Part shown: piece by piece, positions 1-9,660 of the stretch | Position numbering within the stretch: the first letter of the stretch is position 1 | How the letters are laid out: the number at the start of each line of letters is the position of its first letter | Assembly (NCBI RefSeq): GCF_904426505.1 | Contig: NZ_CAJGBN010000017.1 | Span: 1-46,775, forward strand | Direction of reading: 5' to 3' | From: Rubrivivax sp. A210 | GTDB taxonomy: Bacteria; Pseudomonadota; Gammaproteobacteria; Burkholderiales; Burkholderiaceae_C | DNA: 46,775 nucleotides | Notes under the pieces: generated by a model | What the model saw: only the letters and a program-made list of their open reading frames with translations | Told to the model about the DNA's origin: nothing | The model's database searches: none | Program-made: the position numbers and the translations under genes

Positions 1-1187
1 GGGCCAGGCTGGCGGCGCCGCGGCCAGCGGCTGGCCCAGGCCCTTGAGCGCCTGGGCCGGCGCAATGGCCTCGGCCTGGCGTGCCGGCCACCAGCCGCCG
101 GCCAGCGCCGACGCCGTGCCCAGCGCGAAGAAGGCCAGCGCGGCCAGCGGCGACAGCTGCAGCGGCGGCACGATGCCGGGGAAGTAGCCGCCGCCCAGGT
201 CGCCCGCCAGCAGGCGCAGTGCCGCCGCCGCCAGTCCGGCGCCCAGCAGCAGGCCGATGGCACTGCCGGCCGCGCCCAACAGCGCGCATTCGGCCAGCAC
301 CCAGAGCCGGCGCTGCCGGGCTGTCAAGCCCAGCACGCCCAGCAGTGCGAAGGCCGGCATGCGCTGCGCCACCGAGAGCGAGACGACCGAGAACACGAGG
401 AAGGCGCCGACGAAGAGCGCCACCAGGGCCAGCACGGTGAGGTTGACGCGGTAGGCGCGCGAGAGGTTGGAGATGCGTTGCTCGTCCTCGTCGGCCTGCA
501 CCGGCGCCACCTCGCTCGGCAGGGCCAGGCGCTGCAGCAGGGCGGCGCGGTCGGCGCCGGGCTGCAGGCGGATGTCGATGCGCGTGAGCCGGCCGATGCC
601 GTCGAAGCGCTGCTGCGCGCCGGCGATGTCCATCACCACCAGCGGCGGCCCGCCCACCGCCACCGTGCCGGCCACGCGCAGCGCGGTGTAGGCCGGTCCG
701 GCCTGCAGCGCCAGCGTGCCGCCGTCCACCAGGCCCAGGCGTTCGCGCGCCGCCGCATTGGCGAACACGACGCCGGGGTCGAGGAAGACCAGCCTGTCTT
801 CGCCCGCCGCCGGCCGCGGCATCAGCGTGGGCGCCAGCGGCGCCGCCAGCAGCGCGTCCAGCCCCAGTACGCGCACGCCCACGCGGCCGCCATCATTGGC
901 GCGGCCATAGGTGTCGACCTCCAGCACCGGGCTGGCCAGCTGCACCGCGGCGTCGGCGGCGATGCGCTCGAACAGCGCGTCGTCAAAGCCGCGCCCGCGC
1001 AGCGTGAGGTCGGGGTCGCCATTGGCGGCGCGCACGGCGGCCGAGAACTCGGCCAGCGCCGAGCTGTTGATCAGGTGTACCGACCAGGCCAGGGCCACGC
1101 CCAGCGCCACCGCCATCAGCGCCGCGCCGTGGCGCCAGGGGTGGTGGCGCCACTCGCGCGTGATCAGCAGGCGCAGCAGCGCGAGGT

Positions 1188-1191
<4 letters not shown>
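1..1191 (-). CDS. ABC transporter permease, FtsX/LolC/MacB type (C-terminus cut by window edge)
   Basis: Membrane subunit of an ABC exporter of the FtsX/LolC/MacB superfamily, probably involved in lipoprotein or envelope transport. The frame is open across all 397 codons to the left edge. It starts at a GTG that overlaps the stop of the upstream ATPase (GTGA, 1188-1191), so the two are translationally coupled. The N-terminus has an Arg/His-rich cytoplasmic tip followed by a first membrane helix ([17 protein letters not shown]), then a long Asp-rich extracytoplasmic domain, then further membrane helices. The last visible segment, [16 protein letters not shown], is the short cytoplasmic coupling motif between helices in this family. 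The ORF continues outside the window, so the total length is unknown (the family is usually 400-850 aa). Substrate cannot be inferred. Confidence 0.85.
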
Positions 1192-1856
<665 letters not shown>

Positions 1857-2000
1857 GGGTGGCGCCGATGATGCCGCAAGCCCCGCTTGCTCCTTGCTGG
1901 TGCGCCGCTTTCCCTGCCTTTTTCTCGCCCTTTCATGGCCCGTTCATCGATGGGGCGCGTGCTATCGTTCTTTCGGCCTTTCAAGGAGGGGCTGCACACC

Positions 2001-2783
2001 ATGTCCTACCAGATCGATCTTTCGGGCCGCGTGGCCTTCATCACCGGCGCTTCCAGCGGGCTGGGCGAGCAGTTCGCGCGCACCCTGGCGGCGGCCGGTG
2101 CCGGCGTGGTGCTGGCCGCGCGCCGCATCGAGCGGCTGAAGACGCTGCGCGCCGAGATCGAGAGCAAGGGCGGCGATGCCCATGTGGTGACGCTGGACGT
2201 GACCGACACCGACAGCATCCGCGCCGCCGTGGCCCATGCCGAGACCGAGATGGGCGCCATCGACATCCTGGTCAACAACTCCGGCGTGGCCCTCACCAAG
2301 AAGCTCACCGACGTCAGGGCCGAGGAGTTCGACCACGTCATGGCCGTCAACTCGCGCGGCGCCTTCTTCGTGGCCCAGGAAGTGGCCAAGCGCATGATCG
2401 CGCGCAGCAAGGGCGAGGCGCCCGGCACCTACACCGGCGGCCGCATCGTCAACGTGGCCTCGATGGCCGGCCTGCGCGTGCTGGGCAGCATCGGCGTCTA
2501 CGCCATGAGCAAGGCCGCGGTGATCCACATGACTCGTGCGATGGCGCTGGAATGGGGCCGCTACGGCATCAATGTCAACGCGCTCTGCCCGGGCTACATC
2601 GACACCGAGATCAACCACCACCAGTGGCAGACCGAGAACGGCAAGCGTCTGGTGCAGAGCATGCCGCGCCAGCGCGTGGGCAAGCCACAGGACCTGGACG
2701 CGGCGCTGATGATGCTGTGCGCCAATGAGAGCCACTTCATCAACGGCGCCGTGCTGGCGGCCGACGACGGCTTCGGCATCTAG
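2001..2783 (+). CDS. SDR-family NAD(P)-dependent oxidoreductase
   Basis: Short-chain dehydrogenase/reductase of 260 aa, a cytoplasmic NAD(P)-dependent alcohol or ketone oxidoreductase. The Rossmann dinucleotide motif is TGASSGLG near residue 15, the structural NNSG motif follows, and the active site is Ser in VNVASMAG with YAMSK (Tyr-x3-Lys). The start at 2001 is chosen because AAGGAGGGG lies about 9 nt upstream; a longer in-frame extension has no such site. It is followed 24 bp later by yceH and then a thioesterase in the same direction, so the three may form an operon. The presence of a thioesterase hints at an acyl-CoA or fatty-acid-related substrate, but this is inference only. Confidence 0.9.
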   Translation: MSYQIDLSGRVAFITGASSGLGEQFARTLAAAGAGVVLAARRIERLKTLRAEIESKGGDAHVVTLDVTDTDSIRAAVAHAETEMGAIDILVNNSGVALTKKLTDVRAEEFDHVMAVNSRGAFFVAQEVAKRMIARSKGEAPGTYTGGRIVNVASMAGLRVLGSIGVYAMSKAAVIHMTRAMALEWGRYGINVNALCPGYIDTEINHHQWQTENGKRLVQSMPRQRVGKPQDLDAALMMLCANESHFINGAVLAADDGFGI

Positions 2784-2807
2784 GGCGCAAGACCGGAAGA
2801 AGAAGCG

Positions 2808-3512
2808 ATGCGTCACCTGACCCCGCTCGAGGCGCGCGTGCTGGGCGTGCTGGTCGAGAAGCAGTCCACCGTGCCCGACACCTACCCGATGTCGCTGAAT
2901 GCGCTCGTCGGCGGTTGCAACCAGAAGACGGCGCGCTTGCCGGTGATCGAGGCCACCGAGGCCGAGGTGCTGACCGCGGTGGACGGACTCAAGGGGCTGA
3001 GCCTGGTGTTCGAGGGCAGCGGCAGCCGCGTCGTCAAGTTCGAGCACAACATGGGCCGCGTGCTGCATGTGCCCAGCCAGGCGGTGGCGCTGCTGGCGGT
3101 GCTGCTGCTGCGCGGCCCGCAAACGGCGGCCGAACTGCGCCTGAACTGCGAGCGCCTGCACAGGTTTGCCGACATCTCCTCGGTCGAGGGCTTTCTGGAA
3201 GAACTGGCCACCAAGGGCGAGCCGCGCGTGATCAAGCTCGAGCGCGCACCGGGCGAGCGCGAGGCACGCTGGGCCCATCTGCTGTGCGGCGAGGTTGCCC
3301 AGCCCGCGCCGCGCCTGGGCGGCGGCGGGGGTGCGTATGCCGGTGGCGGTGGCGACGGCAGCGTGAGCGCCGGCGAACTGGCCGCGCTCAAGGCCGAACA
3401 GACCCGTCTGGCCGACGAGCTGGCCACGCTCAAGGCCCTGGTGCTGCGCATGGCGCAGGAGCTCGGCATCGATGCCGGCGTCAGCAGCAGCGAGTCTTCG
3501 AATGCGCTTTGA
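2808..3512 (+). CDS. yceH: YceH family protein (DUF480)
   Basis: Conserved protein of 234 aa with the YceH/DUF480 tandem winged-helix architecture. The N-terminus begins LTPLEARVLGVLVEKQ, the hallmark of the family, followed by TVPDTYPMSLNALVGGCNQK. The second winged helix lies around residues 90-165. A Gly-rich linker (GGGGGAYAGGGG) leads to a C-terminal coiled coil (SAGELAALKAEQTRLADELATL is the heptad-rich part), which is usual for YceH. The molecular function is not established in general. A purine-rich GGAAGAAG precedes the ATG. Its 3' end overlaps the downstream thioesterase by 11 nt, indicating coupled translation. Confidence 0.9.
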   Translation: MRHLTPLEARVLGVLVEKQSTVPDTYPMSLNALVGGCNQKTARLPVIEATEAEVLTAVDGLKGLSLVFEGSGSRVVKFEHNMGRVLHVPSQAVALLAVLLLRGPQTAAELRLNCERLHRFADISSVEGFLEELATKGEPRVIKLERAPGEREARWAHLLCGEVAQPAPRLGGGGGAYAGGGGDGSVSAGELAALKAEQTRLADELATLKALVLRMAQELGIDAGVSSSESSNAL

Positions 3513-3921
3513 ACTGCCGGCCGAGAAGAAGCTGGTGCATGAGACCGTGGTGCCGCTGCGCTGGGGCGACATGGACGCCATGGGCCATATCAACAACACG
3601 CTGTACTTCCGCTACATGGAAGTGGCGCGGCTGGACTGGCTCTACAAGTCCGGCGCCAGCACCAGCCTCAGCGGCCAGGGCACGGTGATCATCAACGCCT
3701 TCTGCAACTTCCTGCGCCAGCTCGAATTTCCGGGCGACGTGCGGGTGACGATGTTTGTCGCCAAGCCCGGCAACAGCAGCTTCGAGAGCTACCACACGAT
3801 AGAGCGCACCGATGAGCCCGGCGTGGTTTACGCCGAGGGCGGGGCGCGGATGGTTTGGACTGATTACGCGGCCAGGCGGTCGGCGCCCATGCCGGAGTGG
3901 TTTCGGGCGCTGCTGGTTTAG
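3502..3921 (+). CDS. Acyl-CoA thioesterase, 4-hydroxybenzoyl-CoA thioesterase (hot-dog) family
   Basis: Single hot-dog-fold thioesterase of 139 aa predicted to hydrolyse an acyl-CoA to acid and CoA. The 4HBT signature is RWGDMDAMGHINN, with the catalytic Asp and the HINN turn, followed by YFRYMEVARLDWL, as in YbgC/FabM-like proteins. ATG 3502 is preferred over an upstream ATG at 3472 because the latter adds ten Ala/Ser residues inside the yceH coding region with no family likeness. The start lies within yceH (11-nt overlap). Substrate is unknown. It converges with the diguanylate cyclase gene 55 bp downstream. Confidence 0.88.
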   Translation: MRFELPAEKKLVHETVVPLRWGDMDAMGHINNTLYFRYMEVARLDWLYKSGASTSLSGQGTVIINAFCNFLRQLEFPGDVRVTMFVAKPGNSSFESYHTIERTDEPGVVYAEGGARMVWTDYAARRSAPMPEWFRALLV

Positions 3922-3976
3922 GGCCGGGGCACGCCATCGCGACAGCGAGGAGGTCTCGCTGAGCGGCGATGTCGAT

Positions 3977-5266
3977 CTACGCGGCCACCGCCGTGTCGGC
4001 GCGGTCAGCATCCTCAGGCATGGAGGGGGTACGCGGTGCGCTGGCGGCAGGTGCCGCCCGTTCAATGCGGTCGCGCCCGGCCGCCTTGGCCGCGTACAGT
4101 GCCTGGTCCAGCCGTCGCTGCAAGGCCTGTATCGGCTCGGCCGGCGCCTCCATCACCGCCATGCCGATGCTGATGGTGACCGGTTTGCCGCCGATCTCGG
4201 GATGGTGCAGGTCTCGCACGGTCTCTAGCAGGCGCAGGGCGCCGGTGTTGGCGCCGGCCGCCTCCGTGCCGGGCAGCAGCACGCAGAACTCTTCTCCGCC
4301 CATGCGTGCCACGCTGTCGCTGTCACGCGCGGCATCGCGCAGCGCCTCGGCCACGCGTTTCAGGACCGCGTCACCGGCGGCGTGACCGCAGCCATCGTTG
4401 ATCTTCTTGAAGTGGTCGATGTCGATCGACAGCAGCGCAAAGCTCTGGCCGAAGTGCCGTTGGCGCTGCGATTCGGCCAGCAGCATTTGCTCCATCGGGC
4501 GACGGCTGAGCAAGCCGGTGAGCATGTCGTGATCCGACCGGTACTGCAGGCGCCGCACCAGGCGCAGCAACACCATGGCAATGAGATTGGCTTGCACGAG
4601 CAGTGCGATGACCAATGCAACAAAGGCCGCGGCGACGCCGCCGCCCCCGGGTTGCTGCAGGTAGCTCTGGAAGCCAGCGGGGCTTACCAGGGCAACTCCG
4701 GCGCGTACCAGGAAGAGGGCTGCCAGCATTGCCATGGGCAGTGCGCACCAGGAGGCCGCCGTGCGACCAAACTCCGTGGCCAGTGCATCGCGGATCTCGC
4801 CGGCACCGCGCAGCAGCGTCCATGCCATGGCTGCCGCCGCCAGCAATACCGCCGCCAGCGGGCTCAGGTTGGCAAATGCCATGCCCAGCGTGCTCGACAC
4901 GCCTATCGCCATCAGCAGGCCGTACTCGCGGTCGCTGGTCGGCAGTCGCGCGAAACGTTGAATGCCTCGCCGCAAGGTCACGAAAGCTGCCAGCACCAAG
5001 CCATTGCCCGCTCCCACCGACAGCCATTGCGGGGCCCGCCCGCGCAGCAGGATCAGGGTCAGGCCCCCCGCCACCAGCCAAGCCATGGCGGCCCAGTGCT
5101 GGGCGGGTCGGCGTGCCAGGCGCAGCCGTGCTGCACCCAGCCAGAGCAGGCCGAACAGGGACTGCAGCAGCAGGAGGACGATCAGTAGTAGTTCGGCGTT
5201 GGTTATCGAAGTCACAAGCACAGCTGGACGATAGATGAGGCGGTGGCCCGCGTTTGGGTGGCGCAC
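3977..5266 (-). CDS. Membrane-bound diguanylate cyclase (GGDEF domain)
   Basis: Makes the second messenger cyclic di-GMP from two GTP. The N-terminal half (about residues 15-225) is a chain of six to seven hydrophobic segments forming a membrane sensor domain. The C-terminal GGDEF domain starts at the conserved DHDMLTGLLSRR turn and has the active-site motif GGEEF. A product-inhibition I-site (RDSD) sits exactly five residues before GGEEF, so the enzyme should be active and feedback-regulated. No EAL domain is present. The start is uncertain: GTG 5266 gives the longest frame, but an internal GTG near 5221, just before the first membrane helix, is equally possible; neither has a good Shine-Dalgarno. 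Confidence 0.9.
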   Translation of the reverse strand: MRHPNAGHRLIYRPAVLVTSITNAELLLIVLLLLQSLFGLLWLGAARLRLARRPAQHWAAMAWLVAGGLTLILLRGRAPQWLSVGAGNGLVLAAFVTLRRGIQRFARLPTSDREYGLLMAIGVSSTLGMAFANLSPLAAVLLAAAAMAWTLLRGAGEIRDALATEFGRTAASWCALPMAMLAALFLVRAGVALVSPAGFQSYLQQPGGGGVAAAFVALVIALLVQANLIAMVLLRLVRRLQYRSDHDMLTGLLSRRPMEQMLLAESQRQRHFGQSFALLSIDIDHFKKINDGCGHAAGDAVLKRVAEALRDAARDSDSVARMGGEEFCVLLPGTEAAGANTGALRLLETVRDLHHPEIGGKPVTISIGMAVMEAPAEPIQALQRRLDQALYAAKAAGRDRIERAAPAASAPRTPSMPEDADRADTAVAA

Positions 5267-5269
5267 ACC

Positions 5270-5644
5270 ATGCTGTCATCGGACCCGCGCCCTGCTGATC
5301 CACTCCTGTCCCGCCTCGCGCCCCTTCAAGCTGGCAGCTTCTGTGAAGGAATACAGGTCCAGATCGACACCTCGGGCGCGGACTTCCTCGACATCGGCGG
5401 TTCGTCAGCGGGGACAGTCCGCTTCCAGCTGGCTACCTCGATGGTCGAGGACGACGCCCGGATCGACAAGCTCGATGAACTCGACGGCAGCGCAGGCAGA
5501 CAGCCTGAATGCAAAGAGCCCGTCGTCGACCTCAAGATCAGCGTGGACGCAGCCCTGAAGCGGGCGCCGCTAGGTGACGTGCGCCAGGCCGAAAGTCGCA
5601 TCGGCCGGACACGGCCATTGATCGACTACGGCGTTACATCGTAG
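5270..5644 (+). CDS. Doubtful small hypothetical protein
   Basis: A 124-residue frame in the stretch between the diguanylate cyclase and the glutathione S-transferase. Its amino-acid composition is protein-like (Asp/Glu/Ile/Val present, for example SMVEDDARIDKLDELDG), while the overlapping frames are Arg/Ser-rich shadows. Third-position GC is visibly lower than in neighbouring genes and no clear ribosome-binding site precedes ATG 5270. It overlaps the 3' end of the convergent GST gene by 19 bp. No family is recognised. It may be a small accessory gene, a decayed fragment, or non-coding. Confidence 0.28.
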   Translation: MLSSDPRPADPLLSRLAPLQAGSFCEGIQVQIDTSGADFLDIGGSSAGTVRFQLATSMVEDDARIDKLDELDGSAGRQPECKEPVVDLKISVDAALKRAPLGDVRQAESRIGRTRPLIDYGVTS

Positions 5645-6297
5645 GGCCCGCCGGCCACGAGCGCGCGCTGGTAGGCCGGCCTTGCATGAATGCGCGCCAA
5701 CCACCCCGCCACCGCCGGATACTTTCCATCCAGCCCCGCCCGTTGCGCCGCCGCCTCGACCGGGTAGCTCATCTGGATGTCGGCCGCGCTGAACGCCTTG
5801 CCCGCAAACCATTCGTTCGCCTGCAACTCGGCCTCGATGAAGGCGAACTGCCGCTGCAGATTGGGCGTGATGAAGCTCTTGCCCACCTGCGCTGCCACGC
5901 CCTTGAGGATGGGCCTCACGAAGAAGGGCACGGGTGCGCTGCTCACCTTGTCGAACACCAGCTTCAACAGCAGGAAGGGCATGGCGCTGCCCTCGGCGAA
6001 GTGCATCCAGTAGGTGTAGCGCCGCTGCTCTTTCGTGCCGCCCTTCGGCTTCAATCGGCCCTGGCCGTGGCTGTCGACCAGGTATTCGACGATGGCGCCC
6101 GATTCGGCCACGACGACGTCACCGTCGCTGATCACCGGCGACTTGCCCAGCGGGTGTACGCGCTGCAATTCTGGCGGCGCAAACATCGTCTTGGGGTCGC
6201 GGGCGTAGCGCTTGACCTCGTAGGGAAGGCCCAACTCTTCCAGCAGCCACAGCACACGCTGCGAGCGCGAGTTTTCCAGGTGGTGGAGAGTGATCAT
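5626..6297 (-). CDS. Glutathione S-transferase family protein
   Basis: Cytoplasmic GST-like enzyme of 223 aa. The N-terminal thioredoxin-like domain opens with [23 protein letters not shown], in which the Ser/Arg pair of SRSQR occupies the catalytic and glutathione-contact position, and continues to the cis-Pro region HPLGKSPVI and the gamma-glutamyl-binding [12 protein letters not shown]. The C-terminal all-helical domain follows. ATG 6297 is chosen because it starts the domain exactly; an upstream in-frame extension is Pro/Gly-rich. CACAAT lies 6 nt before this ATG and no Shine-Dalgarno is present, which suggests a leaderless transcript. Substrate unknown. Confidence 0.9.
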   Translation of the reverse strand: MITLHHLENSRSQRVLWLLEELGLPYEVKRYARDPKTMFAPPELQRVHPLGKSPVISDGDVVVAESGAIVEYLVDSHGQGRLKPKGGTKEQRRYTYWMHFAEGSAMPFLLLKLVFDKVSSAPVPFFVRPILKGVAAQVGKSFITPNLQRQFAFIEAELQANEWFAGKAFSAADIQMSYPVEAAAQRAGLDGKYPAVAGWLARIHARPAYQRALVAGGPYDVTP

Positions 6298-6303
6298 CGC
6301 CGC

Positions 6304-6309
6304 ATTGTG
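6304..6309 (-). promoter_or_regulatory. Putative -10 element of a leaderless promoter (GST gene)
   Basis: On the minus strand CACAAT is followed by 6 nt (GCGGCG) and the ATG at 6297. Transcription starting 6-7 nt after the hexamer would begin at or next to the start codon. No -35 is recognisable. The same spacing recurs at five other genes in the window. Confidence 0.45.
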
Positions 6310-6431
6310 CGGGCCGGCGGGACGGGGCCCCGGGCCGGGCCTGGCCGCAGGGGCTTGGGCGATACTACGCAGGCACATCGTCGGCGCGTTTCTTGCGGCG
6401 CCCGGCCCACCCGATCAACACAAGGTCAAGC

Positions 6432-7139
6432 ATGAAGAAACTTCATCCCAGTGCCGCCGCCGCGCTGGAAGGGGTCGTCAAGGACGGCCAATTGCTCGCT
6501 GTCGGCGGCTTCGGCCTCTGCGGCATCCCTGAAGCCCTGATCGACGCGCTGCGCGACAGCGGCGCCAAGGACTTGACGGTCGTCTCCAACAACGCCGGCG
6601 TCGATGGCTTCGGCCTCGGCAAGCTGCTGCTGACGCGCCAGATCAAGAAGATGATCAGCAGCTACGTCGGCGAGAACAAGGAGTTCGAGCGCCAGTACCT
6701 GGCCGGCGAGCTCGAGCTCGAGTTCACGCCCCAGGGCACGCTGGCCGAGCGGCTGCGCGCCGGCGGCGCCGGCATCCCGGCCTTCTTCACGCGCACCGGC
6801 GTCGGCACCCTGGTGGCCGAGGGCAAGGAGATCCGCGAGTTCGACGGCAAGCGCTATGTGATGGAACGCGGCATCGTGCCCGACATCTCGCTGGGCAAGG
6901 CCTGGAAGGCCGACGAATCGGGCAACCTGATCTTCCGCCGCACCGCGCGCAACTTCAACCCGGCGGTCATCATGGCCGGCAAGATCAGCATCGTGGAGGT
7001 CGAGGAGATCGTGCCCACCGGCACCTTCGACCCCGATGCCGTTCATCTGCCCGGCATCTACGTCAGCCGCCTGGTGCTCAACGCCAAGCCCGAAAAGCGC
7101 ATCGAGAAGCGCACCACCCGTACCCAAGAGGCAGCCTGA
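6432..7139 (+). CDS. scoA: 3-oxoacid CoA-transferase subunit A
   Basis: Alpha subunit (235 aa) of a succinyl-CoA:3-ketoacid (acetoacetate) CoA-transferase, which moves CoA between succinyl-CoA and acetoacetate or a related 3-oxoacid. The family I CoA-transferase signature [10 protein letters not shown] lies near residue 25, with [12 protein letters not shown] and the conserved [20 protein letters not shown] region downstream. ATG 6432 starts the typical MKKLHPS N-terminus and is preceded by AAGGTCAAG. Subunit B begins 2 nt after its stop, so the two are an operon. PcaI/AtoD-type substrates cannot be excluded. Confidence 0.93.
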   Translation: MKKLHPSAAAALEGVVKDGQLLAVGGFGLCGIPEALIDALRDSGAKDLTVVSNNAGVDGFGLGKLLLTRQIKKMISSYVGENKEFERQYLAGELELEFTPQGTLAERLRAGGAGIPAFFTRTGVGTLVAEGKEIREFDGKRYVMERGIVPDISLGKAWKADESGNLIFRRTARNFNPAVIMAGKISIVEVEEIVPTGTFDPDAVHLPGIYVSRLVLNAKPEKRIEKRTTRTQEAA

Positions 7140-7141
7140 CC

Positions 7142-7780
7142 ATGGCCTGGACCCACGACGAAATGGCCGCACGCGCGGCCAATGAACTGCAGGACGGCTT
7201 CTACGTCAACCTCGGCATCGGCCTGCCCACGCTGGTGGCCAACTTCGTGAACCCCGCCATCGAGGTCTGGCTGCAGAGCGAGAACGGCATGCTGGGCATA
7301 GGCCCCTTCCCGACCGAGGACGAGGTCGACGCCGACCTCATCAACGCCGGCAAGCAGACCGTCACCACCATCCCCGGCAGCAGCATCTTCGGCAGCCACG
7401 ACAGCTTCGCGATGATCCGCGGCGGCAAGATCGATCTGTCCATCCTGGGCGCGATGCAGGTCAGCGAGAAGGGCGACCTGGCCAACTGGATGATCCCCGG
7501 CAAGATGGTCAAGGGCATGGGCGGCGCAATGGACCTGGTGGCCGGCGTGCGCAGCGTGGTGGTGCTGATGGAGCATGTGGCGCGGCGCAAGGACGGCGGC
7601 TTCGACCTCAAGATCCTGCCCGCATGTACGCTGCCGCTCACCGGCGTGGGCGTGGTCGACCGCATCGTCACCGACCTGGCGGTGCTCGACATCACGCCCC
7701 ACGGCCTCAAGGTGGTGGAGATGGCGCCGGGCGTGACGCGCGAGGAACTGCAGGCCAAGACCGGCGTGCCCCTGCATTGA
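7142..7780 (+). CDS. scoB: 3-oxoacid CoA-transferase subunit B
   Basis: Beta subunit (212 aa) of the CoA-transferase, carrying the catalytic glutamate. The motif [12 protein letters not shown], about residue 51, contains the Glu that forms the enzyme-CoA thioester, and the N-terminus [15 protein letters not shown] is typical of ScoB/AtoA. It starts 2 nt after the stop of subunit A, so the two chains are translated together. Its last codon is followed within 16 bp by the gamma-glutamyltransferase gene, so that gene may be cotranscribed. Confidence 0.93.
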   Translation: MAWTHDEMAARAANELQDGFYVNLGIGLPTLVANFVNPAIEVWLQSENGMLGIGPFPTEDEVDADLINAGKQTVTTIPGSSIFGSHDSFAMIRGGKIDLSILGAMQVSEKGDLANWMIPGKMVKGMGGAMDLVAGVRSVVVLMEHVARRKDGGFDLKILPACTLPLTGVGVVDRIVTDLAVLDITPHGLKVVEMAPGVTREELQAKTGVPLH

Positions 7781-7796
7781 TCCGGCGGGCTCCAGC

Positions 7797-9623
7797 ATGG
7801 TGCGGAGCCTGTTGACGATGCGCCAGCGGCGGCCATGGGTTCCGCTGGCCCTGGTGCTGGCGCTGGCCGGCTGCGGTGCGCCCGTGCCACGGGAGACCCC
7901 GGCCGCCGCCCTGCCGCCCATGCCCGAGCCGGCCTCGGGCTGGACCGCCAAGCCGGGCTGGCACGCCCAGCGCTTCATGGTCGCCGCGGCCAACCCGCTG
8001 GCCACTCAGGCCGGTTACGACATGCTGCGCGCCGGCGGCTCGGCGTTGGACGCCGCCATCGCGGTGCAGATGGTGCTGGGCCTGGTCGAGCCGCAGTCCA
8101 GTGGCATCGGCGGCGGCGCCTTCCTCCTGCTGTGGGACGGGCGCGCGCTGCAGGCCTGGGACGGCCGCGAAACCGCACCGAAGGTGGCCGATCCGCGCGC
8201 CTTCCTCAAGCCCGACGGCCAGCCCCTGCCCTTCCTGCAAGCCATCGACGGCGGCCGCGCCGTCGCCACGCCAGGCGTCGTGCCCATGCTGGAGGCGGCC
8301 CACCGGGAAGCTGGCCGCCTGCCCTGGGCGCGCCTGTTCGAGCCCGCCATCGCGCTGGCCGAGGGCGGCTTTGCGATCAGCCCGCGCCTGCACAGCCTGC
8401 TGGTGGGCAATGCGCGGCTCCAGCGCGACCCGCTGGCACGCGCCTACTTCTTTGATGCCGCCGGCCAGCCCCATCCGGTGGGCCATCGGCTGCGCAATCC
8501 GGCCCTGGCCGCGGTGCTGCGCGCCATCGCCCAGCGCGGCAGCGCGGCAATGAGCACCGGCCCCATCGCCACCGATCTGGTGCGCCGCGTGGACCAGCAC
8601 GCCGTGCCTGGCGTGCTGACCGAGGCCGACCTGGCCGCCTACCAGCCGCGCAGGCGCGAAGCGTTGTGTACCGACTGGCTGCAGCGCTGGCGAGTCTGCG
8701 GCTTTCCGCCGCCGTCCTCCGGCCACCTGGCGCTGATGCAGATCCTGGGCGTGCTGGAGCGCCTGCCGCCGCCGGCCCAGCCGCTGCAAGGCGGCCTGCC
8801 CGGTCCCGACTGGCTGCACCAGTACACCGAGGCGGCGCGCCTGGCCTATGCCGACCGCGGCCGTTTTGTCGCCGACCCCGACTTCGTGCCCGCCCCCGGC
8901 GGCGACTGGTCCACGCTGCTGGCCGATGAATACCTGCGCCGACGGGCCGCCCTGGTGGGCGCGCGCAGCATGGGCCAGGCGCCGGCCGGCGAGCCGGTGC
9001 CGTCCCCGTTGAGCTGGGCCGACATGCCCGAGCAACCAGAGCACGGCACCAGCCATATCAGCATCGTCGACGGTGAGGGCCGGGCACTGGCGATGACCAC
9101 CACCATCGAATACCTCTTCGGCGCCGGCCTGATGGCCGATGGCGGCACGGGCCTGGGCGGCGGCTACCTGCTCAACAACGAGATGAGCGATTTCTCGGCC
9201 CGGCCGGCTGACAGCCAAGGCCGGCCCATCGCCAACCGCATCGAGCCCGGCAAGCGCCCGCGCAGCAGCATGAGCCCGACCCTGGTGTTCGACCGCCAGG
9301 GCGGCCCCGGCCCGGTGATGAGTCTGGGCTCGCCCGGCGGCCCGGCCATCATCCACTTCGTCGCCAAGACCCTGATCGCCCACCTGCAATGGGGCCTGGA
9401 CGCCCAACGCGCCATCGATCTGCCCAATTTCGGCAGCTTCAACGGCCCCACGGTGCTGGAAAGCCGCCGCTTCCCGGCGGCCACCCTCGACGCCTTGCGC
9501 GCCCGCGGTCATGAGGTGAACGAGACTGCGCTGCCCAGCGGCCTGCAGGCCATCCGGCGCACGCCTGACGGCTGGTCCGGTGGCAGCGACCCGCGCCGCG
9601 AAGGCGTGGTGATGGGTGATTGA
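7797..9623 (+). CDS. ggt: Gamma-glutamyltransferase, predicted lipoprotein
   Basis: Cleaves or transfers the gamma-glutamyl group of glutathione and similar compounds outside the cytoplasm. The 608-residue proenzyme begins with a lipoprotein signal: basic MRQRRP, a hydrophobic stretch and the lipobox LALAGC, so it should be membrane-anchored in the periplasm. The N-terminal large-subunit region has MLRAGGSALDAAIA and SSGIGGGAF. The autocatalytic cleavage and nucleophile Thr is about T418 in EHGTSHISIVD. RPRSSMSPT and the glycine-rich SLGSPGGPAI of the small subunit follow. ATG 7797 and ATG 7818 are both possible starts. The usual TTH at the cleavage site reads TSH here. A second, non-lipoprotein paralogue lies at 38106-40073. 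Confidence 0.92.
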   Translation: MVRSLLTMRQRRPWVPLALVLALAGCGAPVPRETPAAALPPMPEPASGWTAKPGWHAQRFMVAAANPLATQAGYDMLRAGGSALDAAIAVQMVLGLVEPQSSGIGGGAFLLLWDGRALQAWDGRETAPKVADPRAFLKPDGQPLPFLQAIDGGRAVATPGVVPMLEAAHREAGRLPWARLFEPAIALAEGGFAISPRLHSLLVGNARLQRDPLARAYFFDAAGQPHPVGHRLRNPALAAVLRAIAQRGSAAMSTGPIATDLVRRVDQHAVPGVLTEADLAAYQPRRREALCTDWLQRWRVCGFPPPSSGHLALMQILGVLERLPPPAQPLQGGLPGPDWLHQYTEAARLAYADRGRFVADPDFVPAPGGDWSTLLADEYLRRRAALVGARSMGQAPAGEPVPSPLSWADMPEQPEHGTSHISIVDGEGRALAMTTTIEYLFGAGLMADGGTGLGGGYLLNNEMSDFSARPADSQGRPIANRIEPGKRPRSSMSPTLVFDRQGGPGPVMSLGSPGGPAIIHFVAKTLIAHLQWGLDAQRAIDLPNFGSFNGPTVLESRRFPAATLDALRARGHEVNETALPSGLQAIRRTPDGWSGGSDPRREGVVMGD

Positions 9624-9660
9624 GGCCGGGTGATTGAAGAACCAAGGAGCAAGACCGCCC

